Below, in pieces: positions 1 through 9,672 of a stretch of DNA of 64,000 bases (positions are counted from its first letter, which is position 1; each line of letters opens with the position of its first letter). Origin of the DNA: Alphaproteobacteria bacterium MarineAlpha12_Bin1 (lineage in GTDB: Bacteria; Pseudomonadota; Alphaproteobacteria; UBA6615); NCBI GenBank assembly GCA_002937505.1, contig PTJY01000001.1, positions 408,986 through 472,985 on the forward strand, in the 5' to 3' direction. A program made the position numbers and the translations under genes. The notes below the pieces were generated by a model. It ran no database searches and was not told the origin of the DNA. It was given only the letters and a program-made list of their open reading frames with translations.

Positions 1-610
1 CATCTACAGTAGGATAAGAGCGACTAATTACTCCTTCGGTTTCTCTGTCAACAATAAATAAGGATATTCCATCTTTATTACGATTATCACCCTCTTGTCG
101 AACAGATACAATTATCTTATCTGCAGTGTCCCCGTGCAAAACCAAACTCTTCATGCCATCAAGAACGTATCCATTCTCAGATCTACGAGCAGTCATCTCA
201 ACATCAGACAGACTGTAGCGTGATTGTATTTCAGTAAATGCAAAAGAAAGAAACAGACTTCCATCTATAACCTTAGGAATAAGGTTTTCCTGTTGAGACG
301 AACTTCCTGCTCGTCTCAAGAGATTAGCTCCGAGCAGCACCGAGGAAAGCATAGGCTCCAGCACTAGACCACGACCAAGAGCTTCCATCAGTACCACACT
401 ATCAACAAGGCTACCGTCTAAACCACCATACTTCTCTGGCATAGTTAAGCCCAACCAACCTAATTCAGAAAACTTAAGCCATAATTCCTTGCTAAAACCT
501 TCATCGGATTTAGCGAGCTCCCTTCGTAGACCAAATTCATAATCCCGCTCAACAAACCTCTCAACTGAGTTTTTCAAAAGTATTTGTTCTTCACTAAGAC
601 TGATTTCCAT
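1..610 (-). CDS. acyl-CoA dehydrogenase, PimD-like small subunit (partial, C-terminus outside window)
   Basis: FAD-dependent alpha,beta-desaturation of an acyl-CoA thioester. About 203 codons are open from the ATG at 608-610 to the window edge without a stop. The N-terminus (LSEEQILLKNSVERF) and the segment WLGLTMPEKYGGL are typical of the acyl-CoA dehydrogenase N-terminal helical domain, and SFAFTE near residue 120 lies at the start of the flavin-binding middle domain. The C-terminal domain with the catalytic base is beyond the window. It starts 32 bases after the stop of another acyl-CoA dehydrogenase gene on the same strand. The N-terminus resembles PimD-type small subunits, so a heteromeric enzyme with that neighbour is likely. 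The substrate is unknown. Confidence 0.88.
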   Translation of the reverse strand, partial: MEISLSEEQILLKNSVERFVERDYEFGLRRELAKSDEGFSKELWLKFSELGWLGLTMPEKYGGLDGSLVDSVVLMEALGRGLVLEPMLSSVLLGANLLRRAGSSSQQENLIPKVIDGSLFLSFAFTEIQSRYSLSDVEMTARRSENGYVLDGMKSLVLHGDTADKIIVSVRQEGDNRNKDGISLFIVDRETEGVISRSYPTVD

Positions 611-642
611 AAGGTATCTCTCACAATCAATAAAGTGCTAAT

Positions 643-1839
643 TCAGAGCCCCAGAACGGCTTTTGCAATAATATTCTTTTGGATTTCACTGCTACCGCCA
701 TAAATTGTCGTCTTTCTGTAATTAAAATATCTAGGCGCTATTGAAGCAGCATAATCAGGGCCAATAGATTCTTCATTCCATCCAGCATCAAGAGCTTCTT
801 TAACAAATGGATGAGCATAATTGCCGATAGCTTCAAATAATAATTCAGTAATCTCCTGCTGTATTTCCGTTCCCCGTAACTTAAGTAAAGACGCTTCTGG
901 GCCAGGTGATTTTCCTGCTGATTCGCCTTCTAGAACTTGCATTAAAACAGATTCAAGAGCTAATAGCTCGATCTCAACTTCAGAAATTTTTATCTGAAAA
1001 GTAGGATCTTCTATCAAAGGCTTACCATCGACCAACTCCTTGGAAGCAATCTCCCTTACTTTCTTAATTTGCTTTCTCGATGCACCAATATCAGCTGTCC
1101 ATGTTCGCTCATGACCCAAAAGAAACTTAGCATATTCCCAGCCATGATTTTCTTCTCCAACTAAATTTGTAATAGGTACTCTTACGTCTTCAAATAAAAC
1201 GTCGTTAATTTCGTCTCCACCATCCATTGTTATTATTGGTCGTACTTCTATGCCCGGACTTTTCATGTCAATTAATAGAAAAGAAATACCGGCTTGCTTT
1301 TTGCCTTCCGTTGAAGTGCGCACTAAACAGAACATCATATCGGCGTGCTGAGCGAAACTGGTCCATGTCTTAGCACCATTAACAATGTAATAGTCACCAT
1401 CACGAATTGCTCGTGTATTAAGAGCAGCTAAGTCAGATCCAGAACCAGGTTCCGAATAACCCTGACACCACCAGTCCTCGCTAGATAAAATTCTAGGTAA
1501 ATAATACTGTTTTTGAGTTTCATTACCAAAAGCAATGATTACTGGACCTACCATGTTTACACCAAATGGCTGTATTCTTGGAGCAGACGCTAATGCCATT
1601 TCTTCGTTAAATATATGACGTTCGATTGGAGACCAACCGGTACCCCCATACTCTTTAGGCCAACCAGGAGCAAGCCATCCTCTTTCACCAACAATTTTCT
1701 GCCAGGTAACATAGTCATCTTTTTCTAATTTGAGGCCCATCTCCACCTTATAACGGATTTCCTCAGGCAAGCTGTTTTCCATAAACTTTCTGATGTTCTC
1801 ACGGAACTCTTTTTCTTGAGGACTTAATTTTAGTTCCAT
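643..1839 (-). CDS. acyl-CoA dehydrogenase, PimC-like large subunit
   Basis: Full-length (398 aa) flavin-dependent acyl-CoA dehydrogenase. Visible signatures are PKEYGGTGW near residue 61, the flavin/substrate signature QGYSEPGSGSDLA at 126-138, NGAKTWTS near 154, and the C-terminal GGSSEIQKNIIA. Overall it resembles the large subunit of pimeloyl-CoA dehydrogenase (PimC) and related dicarboxylyl-, alicyclic- or steroid-side-chain-CoA dehydrogenases, which act as two-gene heteromers. The next gene on the strand is the PimD-like partner, 32 bases downstream, so they are probably one operon and one enzyme. The catabolic gene sets elsewhere in the window (box genes, acyl-CoA ligase) fit a ring-derived dicarboxylyl-CoA substrate, but that is inference. 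Confidence 0.92.
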   Translation of the reverse strand: MELKLSPQEKEFRENIRKFMENSLPEEIRYKVEMGLKLEKDDYVTWQKIVGERGWLAPGWPKEYGGTGWSPIERHIFNEEMALASAPRIQPFGVNMVGPVIIAFGNETQKQYYLPRILSSEDWWCQGYSEPGSGSDLAALNTRAIRDGDYYIVNGAKTWTSFAQHADMMFCLVRTSTEGKKQAGISFLLIDMKSPGIEVRPIITMDGGDEINDVLFEDVRVPITNLVGEENHGWEYAKFLLGHERTWTADIGASRKQIKKVREIASKELVDGKPLIEDPTFQIKISEVEIELLALESVLMQVLEGESAGKSPGPEASLLKLRGTEIQQEITELLFEAIGNYAHPFVKEALDAGWNEESIGPDYAASIAPRYFNYRKTTIYGGSSEIQKNIIAKAVLGL

Positions 1840-1911
1840 ATCTTGTCCCTCTGTATTTGCTTTTCAATGATATGAGTAATTTATAATATAATAGACCTTA
1901 CTAATAAAAAA

Positions 1912-2586
1912 CTAGGGGCTCCGACTCTCCAGTAATTGTTCTCTGATTCGGGATATCAATCGCCTAGGATTCGGCACATGGGATGATAGATCATTCAGCT
2001 TAGAAGTCACCTTGGGGATTCTGAGAGCATCGTTTATGCGTCTTTCAAGGAAGGACCATGTTTCTTGGTTATCATCCGATTTATCATCTAACCAAAACAA
2101 AACTGTTGAAGAATAAACAGCGGCCAGTAATCCTCTCTTGGTATAAAAATTAAAATCTGTTGAGACATCTCCAGATACAAACCAAATTTCATCAACAGTT
2201 CTGTATAAGCACTTCATCCCTAAAATCATATTATCTGGCTGTCCTAGATGTAAAAAGGCACGTCTTAAGCTCTCCTTATCTGACTCAAGGGCCATAAGCC
2301 TACATTTAACTGCCGTAAATATCCTTTCTCTGACCCTCAACTCTTTTAGATCTATTTTTTCCAATGCCGAAACCATTTCTTTATCAATCTCAACACTCCA
2401 AAATTCTATGATATCTGTAACTCCAGAGGGAAAAATTCTATATAATTCTTCTCTTTCAATTCCTGAATCTTGAATAGCTTTAAGTAATGATTTTTCTGTC
2501 CATCCATCATGTGGCACATAATCAAGAACTCGACTCAAGATTTTCTGACGATCTTCTCTCAGAGCCTCGTCATACTTCGTCTTCAT
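1912..2586 (-). CDS. COQ9-family ubiquinone biosynthesis protein
   Basis: COQ9 family member (224 aa), a lipid-binding accessory protein in ubiquinone synthesis in alphaproteobacteria and mitochondria. The fold resembles TetR regulators but it is not expected to bind DNA. Family signatures are FPSGVTDIIEFWS near residues 52-64, the RERI segment near 86, GDVSTDFNFYTKR at 139-151 and YSSTVLFWLDD at 158-168. The start codon lies inside the 3' end of the peptide deformylase gene (17-base overlap in a different frame), so translation is probably coupled to it. Its substrate chemistry cannot be read from sequence. Confidence 0.88.
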   Translation of the reverse strand: MKTKYDEALREDRQKILSRVLDYVPHDGWTEKSLLKAIQDSGIEREELYRIFPSGVTDIIEFWSVEIDKEMVSALEKIDLKELRVRERIFTAVKCRLMALESDKESLRRAFLHLGQPDNMILGMKCLYRTVDEIWFVSGDVSTDFNFYTKRGLLAAVYSSTVLFWLDDKSDDNQETWSFLERRINDALRIPKVTSKLNDLSSHVPNPRRLISRIREQLLESRSP

Positions 2587-3160
2587 CTAATTCCTCACTG
2601 GTAGTGCCCTGAGGCTCAGTATTTTTTTGTTGCTTTCCAAGCTCATCTACAAATCCAAACTGTGATAAATCTTCAATGCGCATCGGATATAGAATTCCAT
2701 CCAAATGATCACATTCATGTTGAATTACTCGTGCATGAAATCCCTCTGCCAGCAATTCTAATTTTTCACCATCCAAATTCTGATAAGTTAAATTAATACG
2801 ACGAAAACGCTCGACAGGCCCTGCCATTCCAGGAACAGACAAACAAGCTTCAAACGAAACGTCAGTTTCATCACCAATTGGTTCTATAACAGGATTTATT
2901 AATACGGTAGTGGGCACCTCTTCATTTATAATTTGAGGGCTCACTTCTTCACGTATACGATCCGCCATAACTTTATAGACAACGATTCTCCAGGGCATAT
3001 GAACTTGAGGGGCAGCCAAGCCTGTGCCTTCTGCATCATTCATCGTCTCGATCATCGAAGAAACTAATCGTGCTACATCTGTTGCTGTAGGATCAGGCAC
3101 TTCTTTTGATCTTTGTTTAAGAATTGGGTGCCCCATACGGGCAATTTTTAAAATAGGCAT
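2570..3160 (-). CDS. def: peptide deformylase
   Basis: Removes the formyl group from the initiator methionine of nascent proteins. All three family motifs are present in 196 aa: GTGLAAPQ at 45-52 (motif 1), EACLSVPG at 104-111 (motif 2, whose Cys is a metal ligand) and QHECDHLDG at 147-155 (motif 3, His148 and His152 metal ligands, Glu149 catalytic). Motif 2 has Ala where most deformylases have Gly (EGCLS), a minor variation. The acidic C-terminal tail (EELDEDEV) overlaps the start of the COQ9 gene by 17 bases. No methionyl-tRNA formyltransferase gene, a frequent neighbour of def, is seen here. Confidence 0.93.
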   Translation of the reverse strand: MPILKIARMGHPILKQRSKEVPDPTATDVARLVSSMIETMNDAEGTGLAAPQVHMPWRIVVYKVMADRIREEVSPQIINEEVPTTVLINPVIEPIGDETDVSFEACLSVPGMAGPVERFRRINLTYQNLDGEKLELLAEGFHARVIQHECDHLDGILYPMRIEDLSQFGFVDELGKQQKNTEPQGTTSEELDEDEV

Positions 3161-3278
3161 TGGACAAATATATTATTAGTCTTGTTTAAGAAAAGTAAAA
3201 TAACTCATTTAAAGTTAGAATAGGACAATATTTTATATTAAAAACCAAGATCTATAGAGAAAAAAAGGTGTTTAAATT

Positions 3279-4124
3279 ATGACTTCACAAACTTTTTTTG
3301 AGGATAATTGGATAGAGGGAAACGTTCCTTTGGTTGGATCAGGTTCCCACGCAATATGGCTTGGCTCAATTGCTTTCGATGGAGCCCGAGCATTTGAAGG
3401 GGTAAAACCGGACCTTGATCAACACTGCCAAAGACTTGTTAAATCTACCGAAGTATTGGGTATGGAGCCAACATTTTCCGCTGAAGAAATTCAAGAGGTG
3501 GCGCTAGATGGAATAAAAAAATTTAGTCCAAGAGCAGAATTGTATATAAGGCCGATGTTTTGGGCAGATGGAGCAATAAATTTGCTTACTCCAGATCCGA
3601 AAAGCACAAAATTTGCTCTGACTATTTTTGAGGCTCCTATGCCAGATGGAAGTGGCTTTTCTTGTTGTCTTAGTCAATATCGACGTCCTGGACTGGAATC
3701 TTCTCCAACCAATGCTAAAGCTGCCTGTCATTATCCCAATAGTTCAAGAGCCTTAATTGAATCGCAGTCACGTGGTTATCAAAACCCTGTAATGCTTGAT
3801 GGGTTGGGCCATGTTGCGGAATTCGCTACATCGAATATCTGGATAGTAAAAGACGGAATAGCTATTACCCCAACTCCAAATGGATCATTTCTGAATGGCA
3901 TTACACGACAAAGAATTATTAAATTAATGACAAATGAAGGGCTATATTTCGAAGAACGCACCATAATGCCCGAGGAATTGCTAGAAGCTGACGAAATATT
4001 TAACACAGGAAATTATGGCAAAGTACAACCTGTTATACGCTATGAGGACAAAGCTCTGGACGTAGGTCCGGTTTACAGAAAAATTCGCGAACTTTACTGG
4101 GATTATGCCCATAAAATAAGATAA
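3279..4124 (+). CDS. class IV PLP aminotransferase, branched-chain type
   Basis: Fold-type IV pyridoxal-phosphate aminotransferase (281 aa), most like branched-chain amino acid aminotransferases. The PLP lysine is probably Lys147 in TNAKAAC. Glu181 in AEFATSN and the NGITRQ loop at 206-211, which contacts the cofactor phosphate, are both conserved. It is a little shorter than E. coli IlvE. The gene is divergent from peptide deformylase with a 118-base AT-rich gap, and an AAGGTG ribosome-binding site lies about 10 bases before the ATG. A D-amino acid transaminase or 4-amino-4-deoxychorismate lyase is possible, but the substrate-loop layout fits branched-chain or aromatic acids better. Confidence 0.85.
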   Translation: MTSQTFFEDNWIEGNVPLVGSGSHAIWLGSIAFDGARAFEGVKPDLDQHCQRLVKSTEVLGMEPTFSAEEIQEVALDGIKKFSPRAELYIRPMFWADGAINLLTPDPKSTKFALTIFEAPMPDGSGFSCCLSQYRRPGLESSPTNAKAACHYPNSSRALIESQSRGYQNPVMLDGLGHVAEFATSNIWIVKDGIAITPTPNGSFLNGITRQRIIKLMTNEGLYFEERTIMPEELLEADEIFNTGNYGKVQPVIRYEDKALDVGPVYRKIRELYWDYAHKIR

Positions 4125-4169
4125 GCATCTTCAAATTAATAATTATCCACTTCTATTCATAGCACAATC

Positions 4170-5774
4170 CTAATATCTCTCATCTTGGTTTCCACGAGAA
4201 AGAGCACCTTTTATTAAGTGAACAGTTTCAGAAACACCATATATTGCCGCAAAAGAACCAAATCTTGGTCCCTGGCTTTGTCCGAATAGGACTTCATAGA
4301 GCGCTTTAAACCAATCCCTTAAAGGTTCAAAATTATGATTCTTGCCTGTAGCATATACCTCGTTTTGTATAGCTTCAGCATCCGGATTATCCTGTAGAAC
4401 CTCTATCCGTTCAATCAACTCAATCATAGCGGCCTGCTCTTTCTCATTAGGCTGCCTATATGACTTATATGGCTTAACAAAATCTCGATAAAAAGCGAGT
4501 GAATGTAAAACCAAACGATCAAGTAGAGGATCACTCGAAGGAGTAGCCTCTGGCCTATAGCGGCTTATAAATGCCCAAAGGACCGATGCATCCTCGGCGT
4601 TACAAGCACTAGCAAGATTGAGTAAAACCGAAAATGTTATATCTATTTTGACTTTGGGTGCACTACCACCATGAATATGCCAAACAGAATTTTCTATTCT
4701 CCCTTCATAATCTTGTTCAGAATAACGACTAGCATTTGTTAGATATTCATCTACTGACTTTGGGATCACGTCAAAATATAATCTTTTAGCTGTTTTTGGC
4801 TTATTAAACATAAACTGCGATAGACTCTCTTGTGGACCATAAGTAAGCCACTCATCAATCGTAAGTCCATTACCCCTCGACTTTGAAATTTTTTCTGAAT
4901 TCTCATCCAGAAAAAGCTCATAAGTTAAACCATTAGGCGGTCGAGAACCTAGTATTCGACATATTTTACTGGATAGCTTAACTGAATCTATCAAATCTTT
5001 TCCGGACATTTCATAGTCTACTTCTAATGCCCTCCATCTCATGGCCCAGTCAGCCTTCCATTGAAGTTTACAGTGGCCACCCGTAACAAGCGCCTCAGTT
5101 AGTCGGCTTGTTTCAGGATCCTTATATATTATTGTACCAGCTTCGGGTTTAACTTCTTCAACGGGTACTTGCAGAACTACACCTGAGCGCGGACAAATTG
5201 GTAGAAATGGACTGTAAGTTACTCTACGTTCAGGCCCTAATGTAGGCAGAATAACTTCTTTGATCTCGTTATAATTTTGTAAAATTTCTAAAAGCACATT
5301 ATCAAATCTGCCATTCTTATAGCAGTCTGTTGAGCTATAAAACTCATACTCAAATGCGAACTGATCCAAAAATGACTTTAGTTTAGCATTGTTATGATCT
5401 CCGAAACTTTGATGAGTTCCAAAAGGATCTGGTACATCTGTCAGGGGCTTACCAATGTGTGGTTCAAGCAACTCAGGATTTGGAATATTTTCAGGGATCT
5501 TTCTTAGGCCATCCAGATCATCAGAGAATGCAATAAGACGTGTTGGAATAGCTGACAATTCAGTAAACGCTCTTTTTACCATTGTGGTTCTTGCAACTTC
5601 ACCAAATGTTCCTATATGCGGCAACCCAGAAGGGCCATATCCAGTCTCAAAAAGCACATAACCCTTAGCCGGTTTATAATCTAAATCACCTCCACCCAAG
5701 CGCTTAAGAATTTTTCGAGCTTCCTCGAAAGGCCATGCCTTAGCTTGATAGGCTAAATCTTTTTCTCCGTTCAT
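4170..5774 (-). CDS. lysS: lysyl-tRNA synthetase, class I
   Basis: Charges tRNA-Lys with lysine. This is the class I (archaeal-type) enzyme and not the common bacterial class II LysRS. The HIGH-type motif is PHIGT at 52-56 and the KMSKS-type motif is KISKS at 295-299, the diagnostic pair of the Rossmann-fold class I catalytic domain. The length of 534 aa is normal for the family. An anticodon-recognition alpha-helical domain should follow from about residue 330. Class I LysRS is known across alphaproteobacteria, so this supports the taxonomic inference. The gene converges on the aminotransferase at its 3' end and is divergent from the next dehydrogenase. Confidence 0.95.
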   Translation of the reverse strand: MNGEKDLAYQAKAWPFEEARKILKRLGGGDLDYKPAKGYVLFETGYGPSGLPHIGTFGEVARTTMVKRAFTELSAIPTRLIAFSDDLDGLRKIPENIPNPELLEPHIGKPLTDVPDPFGTHQSFGDHNNAKLKSFLDQFAFEYEFYSSTDCYKNGRFDNVLLEILQNYNEIKEVILPTLGPERRVTYSPFLPICPRSGVVLQVPVEEVKPEAGTIIYKDPETSRLTEALVTGGHCKLQWKADWAMRWRALEVDYEMSGKDLIDSVKLSSKICRILGSRPPNGLTYELFLDENSEKISKSRGNGLTIDEWLTYGPQESLSQFMFNKPKTAKRLYFDVIPKSVDEYLTNASRYSEQDYEGRIENSVWHIHGGSAPKVKIDITFSVLLNLASACNAEDASVLWAFISRYRPEATPSSDPLLDRLVLHSLAFYRDFVKPYKSYRQPNEKEQAAMIELIERIEVLQDNPDAEAIQNEVYATGKNHNFEPLRDWFKALYEVLFGQSQGPRFGSFAAIYGVSETVHLIKGALSRGNQDERY

Positions 5775-5873
5775 TTGCCCTTATCCACAATCTAATTTAA
5801 TTGTATTCGGAAACTATGCTTGGTGTAAAAATAGGTCAACCAGGCAACATATAATTTGTAGAAAGATAATTTT

Positions 5874-6755
5874 ATGAAAAAACTAACTAATAGCAGAATT
5901 GGCGTAATTGGAATAGGTCACATGGGTAGACCAATAGCTAATAATTTGTATTTAGAGGGGGCAAACGTAACAGTATATAGCAGAAGCCTTAAAAATAACG
6001 ATTCACTAATTATGCAAGGTCTTTTAAAGGCTAGTACTCCCCGAGAATTAACCGAACTCTCAGATATAATTATTTTAATGGTAACTGACACCGAGAGTGT
6101 GAACAACGTATTGCACGGAAACGATGGTGTGATTGAAGGTTTATCAAAAGATAAAATTGTAATTGATATGGGGACCACTAAGGTTCGTGAAACACGTCAA
6201 TGGGCTGAGGAAATAGAAAAACTAGGAGGAGTTTTTATTGATGCTCCTGTATCTGGCGGACAAGTAGGAGCTGAAGAAGGGACATTATCGATTATGGTTG
6301 GAGCCAGCACAGAAGCTCTTAATCTAGTGATGCCAGTATTTGAAGTGTTAGGAAAGAATATTACCCATATAGGAGAGATTGGTGCTGGACAAGTAGCTAA
6401 AACAGCAAATCAATCCATTGTTGGTATAACTTTAGCTGCAGTTGCTGAAGGGCTGACATTGGCAAAACAAGCTGGGGTTGATCCAGCAAAAGTACGCTTA
6501 GCACTTCAAGGAGGATTTGCAGAATCACGGGTGCTAGATCTTCATGGAGGAAGAATGGTTGAAAGAATGTTCGAGCCTGGCGGACCTGCAAGAGTTCAGC
6601 TTAAAGACCTTGATCAAGCACTCGAGCTAGCTGACCAGGTCGGCTTAAAAACTCCTACAGTGCGTAATGCCCAAACACTTTGGAAAAAAATGGTCGATAA
6701 TGGATTAGGTGATCTTGATCAAGCAGGAATAATTCGGGTTATAGAAAACGACTAG
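5874..6755 (+). CDS. beta-hydroxyacid dehydrogenase (2-hydroxy-3-oxopropionate / 3-hydroxyisobutyrate reductase family)
   Basis: NAD(P)-dependent oxidoreductase of 293 aa. The N-terminal Rossmann loop is GVIGIGHMG at 10-18, the substrate-binding loop is DAPVSGGQ at 123-130, and the catalytic lysine is Lys176 in GAGQVAK. The C-terminal all-helical domain contains VLDLHGGRM and QLKDLDQAL, close to tartronate semialdehyde reductase (GarR) and relatives. Its 3' end is 2 bases from the convergent MarR regulator gene. The exact substrate (tartronate semialdehyde, methylmalonate semialdehyde pathway intermediate or another) is undetermined. A second family member lies near 61 kb. Confidence 0.85.
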   Translation: MKKLTNSRIGVIGIGHMGRPIANNLYLEGANVTVYSRSLKNNDSLIMQGLLKASTPRELTELSDIIILMVTDTESVNNVLHGNDGVIEGLSKDKIVIDMGTTKVRETRQWAEEIEKLGGVFIDAPVSGGQVGAEEGTLSIMVGASTEALNLVMPVFEVLGKNITHIGEIGAGQVAKTANQSIVGITLAAVAEGLTLAKQAGVDPAKVRLALQGGFAESRVLDLHGGRMVERMFEPGGPARVQLKDLDQALELADQVGLKTPTVRNAQTLWKKMVDNGLGDLDQAGIIRVIEND

Positions 6756-6757
6756 AA

Positions 6758-7228
6758 TTATGTGTCTAGTCTCTTAGTTGACTTAATTCTCGGAGTGAGA
6801 TTTAGAAGAATTTGTAGGGCGGCTTTGAACATCTCTATGTTTTCTCCCAAAGAAGAGAAAAACGATTTGTTAACTTCAACAAAATTATCTTCAAGGACTG
6901 AAACTACCTCGGCCCCCTCCTTAGTTAGTCTTACAGAAACTGATCTAGCATCCTCAACGGATGATCTTTTTATAAAATGTTTGGCTTCCAACTGACGAAG
7001 AACTTGAGATGCCATAGCCGTATCACAACCACAATATGCTGATAAATATTGCTGAGTGATATAGGATTGCTTAATTTCTTTTCTTACCTCAAGACAATAT
7101 AAACCTAACAATAATATATATTGTGATTGAGTTAGCCTCTGTTCTTTTAACACAGTTCGCACAGTTCTTTGCCAAGAATTTGAGGCTCTCCAAAGTAAAA
7201 TACCTGGGTGATCATCCGGACTACGCAT
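6758..7228 (-). CDS. MarR-family transcriptional regulator
   Basis: Winged helix-turn-helix regulator of 156 aa. The recognition helix is about residues 69-82 (DTAMASQVLRQLE) and the wing about 91-104, with the family's basic DARSVSVRLT motif. Helices on both sides should form the dimer interface. MarR proteins usually respond to small phenolic or other aromatic ligands and often repress their own gene. A 27-base-arm inverted repeat begins 12 bases before its start codon and is the obvious candidate operator. No clear Shine-Dalgarno sequence precedes the ATG. The target genes are unknown, and the convergent dehydrogenase is only a neighbour by position. Confidence 0.88.
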   Translation of the reverse strand: MRSPDDHPGILLWRASNSWQRTVRTVLKEQRLTQSQYILLLGLYCLEVRKEIKQSYITQQYLSAYCGCDTAMASQVLRQLEAKHFIKRSSVEDARSVSVRLTKEGAEVVSVLEDNFVEVNKSFFSSLGENIEMFKAALQILLNLTPRIKSTKRLDT

Positions 7229-7240
7229 ACTAGTGACTTT

Positions 7241-7297
7241 GTAATTAATAAATTGTTTATATACAAACTATTTATATACAAACTGTTAATTAATTAC
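7241..7297. promoter_or_regulatory. Long imperfect inverted repeat, candidate MarR operator
   Basis: Two 27-base arms, 7241-7267 and 7271-7297, are near-exact reverse complements around a 3-base centre. Each arm begins at its outer end with GTAATTAAT and ends at its inner end in a smaller palindrome of the form GTTTRTATAYAAA. The element lies between the MarR gene (start at 7228) and the groEL terminator. MarR dimers bind roughly 20-base palindromes, so two tandem sites or one extended site would fit. Autoregulation is inferred. Confidence 0.6.
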
Positions 7298-7322
7298 AAC
7301 TCATTTATTCCCTAAAGGTGTC

Positions 7323-7359
7323 AAAAAAAAACCGCGCGACCATAGGGCAGCGCGGTTTT
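7323..7359 (-). terminator. Rho-independent terminator of groESL
   Basis: A perfect 10-bp stem (arms 7328-7337 and 7350-7359, AAAACCGCGC with its complement) encloses a 12-base loop. On the minus strand it runs directly into a U tract. It begins 25 bases beyond the groEL stop codon. Confidence 0.9.
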
Positions 7360-7384
7360 AAAACCAAACTGTTTTATGGCGATA

Positions 7385-9055
<1,671 letters not shown>

Positions 9056-9066
9056 TTAATTATTTG

Positions 9067-9384
9067 TTAAGCAGCTTTTTTTCTGGCGCTTTTTTTGTTC
9101 TCGATAACGCCCATGATGTCTGACTCCTTCATTATAAGAAGCTCCTCACCATCGATTGTTACCTCAGTGCCTGACCATTTGCCAAACAGAACTCTATCAC
9201 CAGCTTTTACATCCATTGCTGTAATGCTCCCATCTTCAGCGCGGGCGCCAGAACCCACAGAGACGACCTGCCCCTCAGATGGTTTTTCTTGTGCGGTGTC
9301 AGGAATAATAATTCCGCCAGCGGTTTTCTCATCCGATCCGACTCGCCGTACCACAACCCGATCATGTAACGGGCGAAAACTCAT
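9067..9384 (-). CDS. groS: co-chaperonin GroES (10 kDa)
   Basis: Heptameric lid of the GroEL chamber. The 105-aa protein begins [12 protein letters not shown], has the mobile loop region around [13 protein letters not shown] and the segment [14 protein letters not shown]. It has a slightly extended lysine/alanine-rich tail compared with the usual 95-97 aa. A strong AAGGAGG ribosome-binding site precedes the ATG. It is the first gene of the groESL operon, downstream of a sigma-70-like promoter and a CIRCE operator. Confidence 0.98.
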   Translation of the reverse strand: MSFRPLHDRVVVRRVGSDEKTAGGIIIPDTAQEKPSEGQVVSVGSGARAEDGSITAMDVKAGDRVLFGKWSGTEVTIDGEELLIMKESDIMGVIENKKSARKKAA

Positions 9385-9412
9385 GCCTTGATCCTCCTTA
9401 AATTATAAAAGG

Positions 9413-9430
9413 TACCGCAAAATTGCGGTA
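9413..9430 (-). other. Perfect hairpin in the groES 5' untranslated region
   Basis: A 7-bp perfect stem (TACCGCA with TGCGGTA, arms 9413-9419 and 9424-9430) and a 4-base loop lie between the CIRCE site and the groES ribosome-binding site. It could stabilise the transcript 5' end. It does not pair with the AAGGAGG, so a thermometer role is not supported. Confidence 0.55.
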
Positions 9431-9434
9431 ATTG

Positions 9435-9461
9435 TTAGCACTCCCAATAGGGGAGTGCCAG
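9435..9461. promoter_or_regulatory. CIRCE operator (HrcA binding site)
   Basis: TTAGCACTC, nine bases, then GAGTGCCAG. The left arm matches the CIRCE consensus exactly and the right arm matches 7 of 9 bases of GAGTGCTAA. It sits directly downstream of the -10 element of the groES promoter, where bound HrcA would block transcription. The hrcA gene is not in this window. Confidence 0.92.
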
Positions 9462-9462
9462 A

Positions 9463-9491
9463 CAGATAGTGAGCGTTAAGGCATCTGTCAA
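9463..9491 (-). promoter_or_regulatory. groESL promoter
   Basis: On the minus strand a perfect -35 TTGACA (9486-9491) and a -10-like TATCTG (9463-9468) are separated by 17 bases. The -10 element ends one base before the CIRCE operator begins. Confidence 0.75.
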
Positions 9492-9672
9492 CCTTTGAAT
9501 CTTATCAATGTAACATTTTATTTTTATTTTTTTTTTATCTTTACTCATATTTTTCACATCTACTTGTTATTTAATATGTATTCATGTGTAAAAAAGTCGC
9601 AATTTTGATTGCTACTCAGGATAGTAGGATTCATTATCTTTGGTTATAGTTTCGCTCAAAGCGAGAGGTCAC

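Noticed and set aside
3504..3731. Antisense frames over the aminotransferase and similar short frames over many genes
   Set aside because: All overlap well-supported genes on the other strand or in other frames and show no family features.
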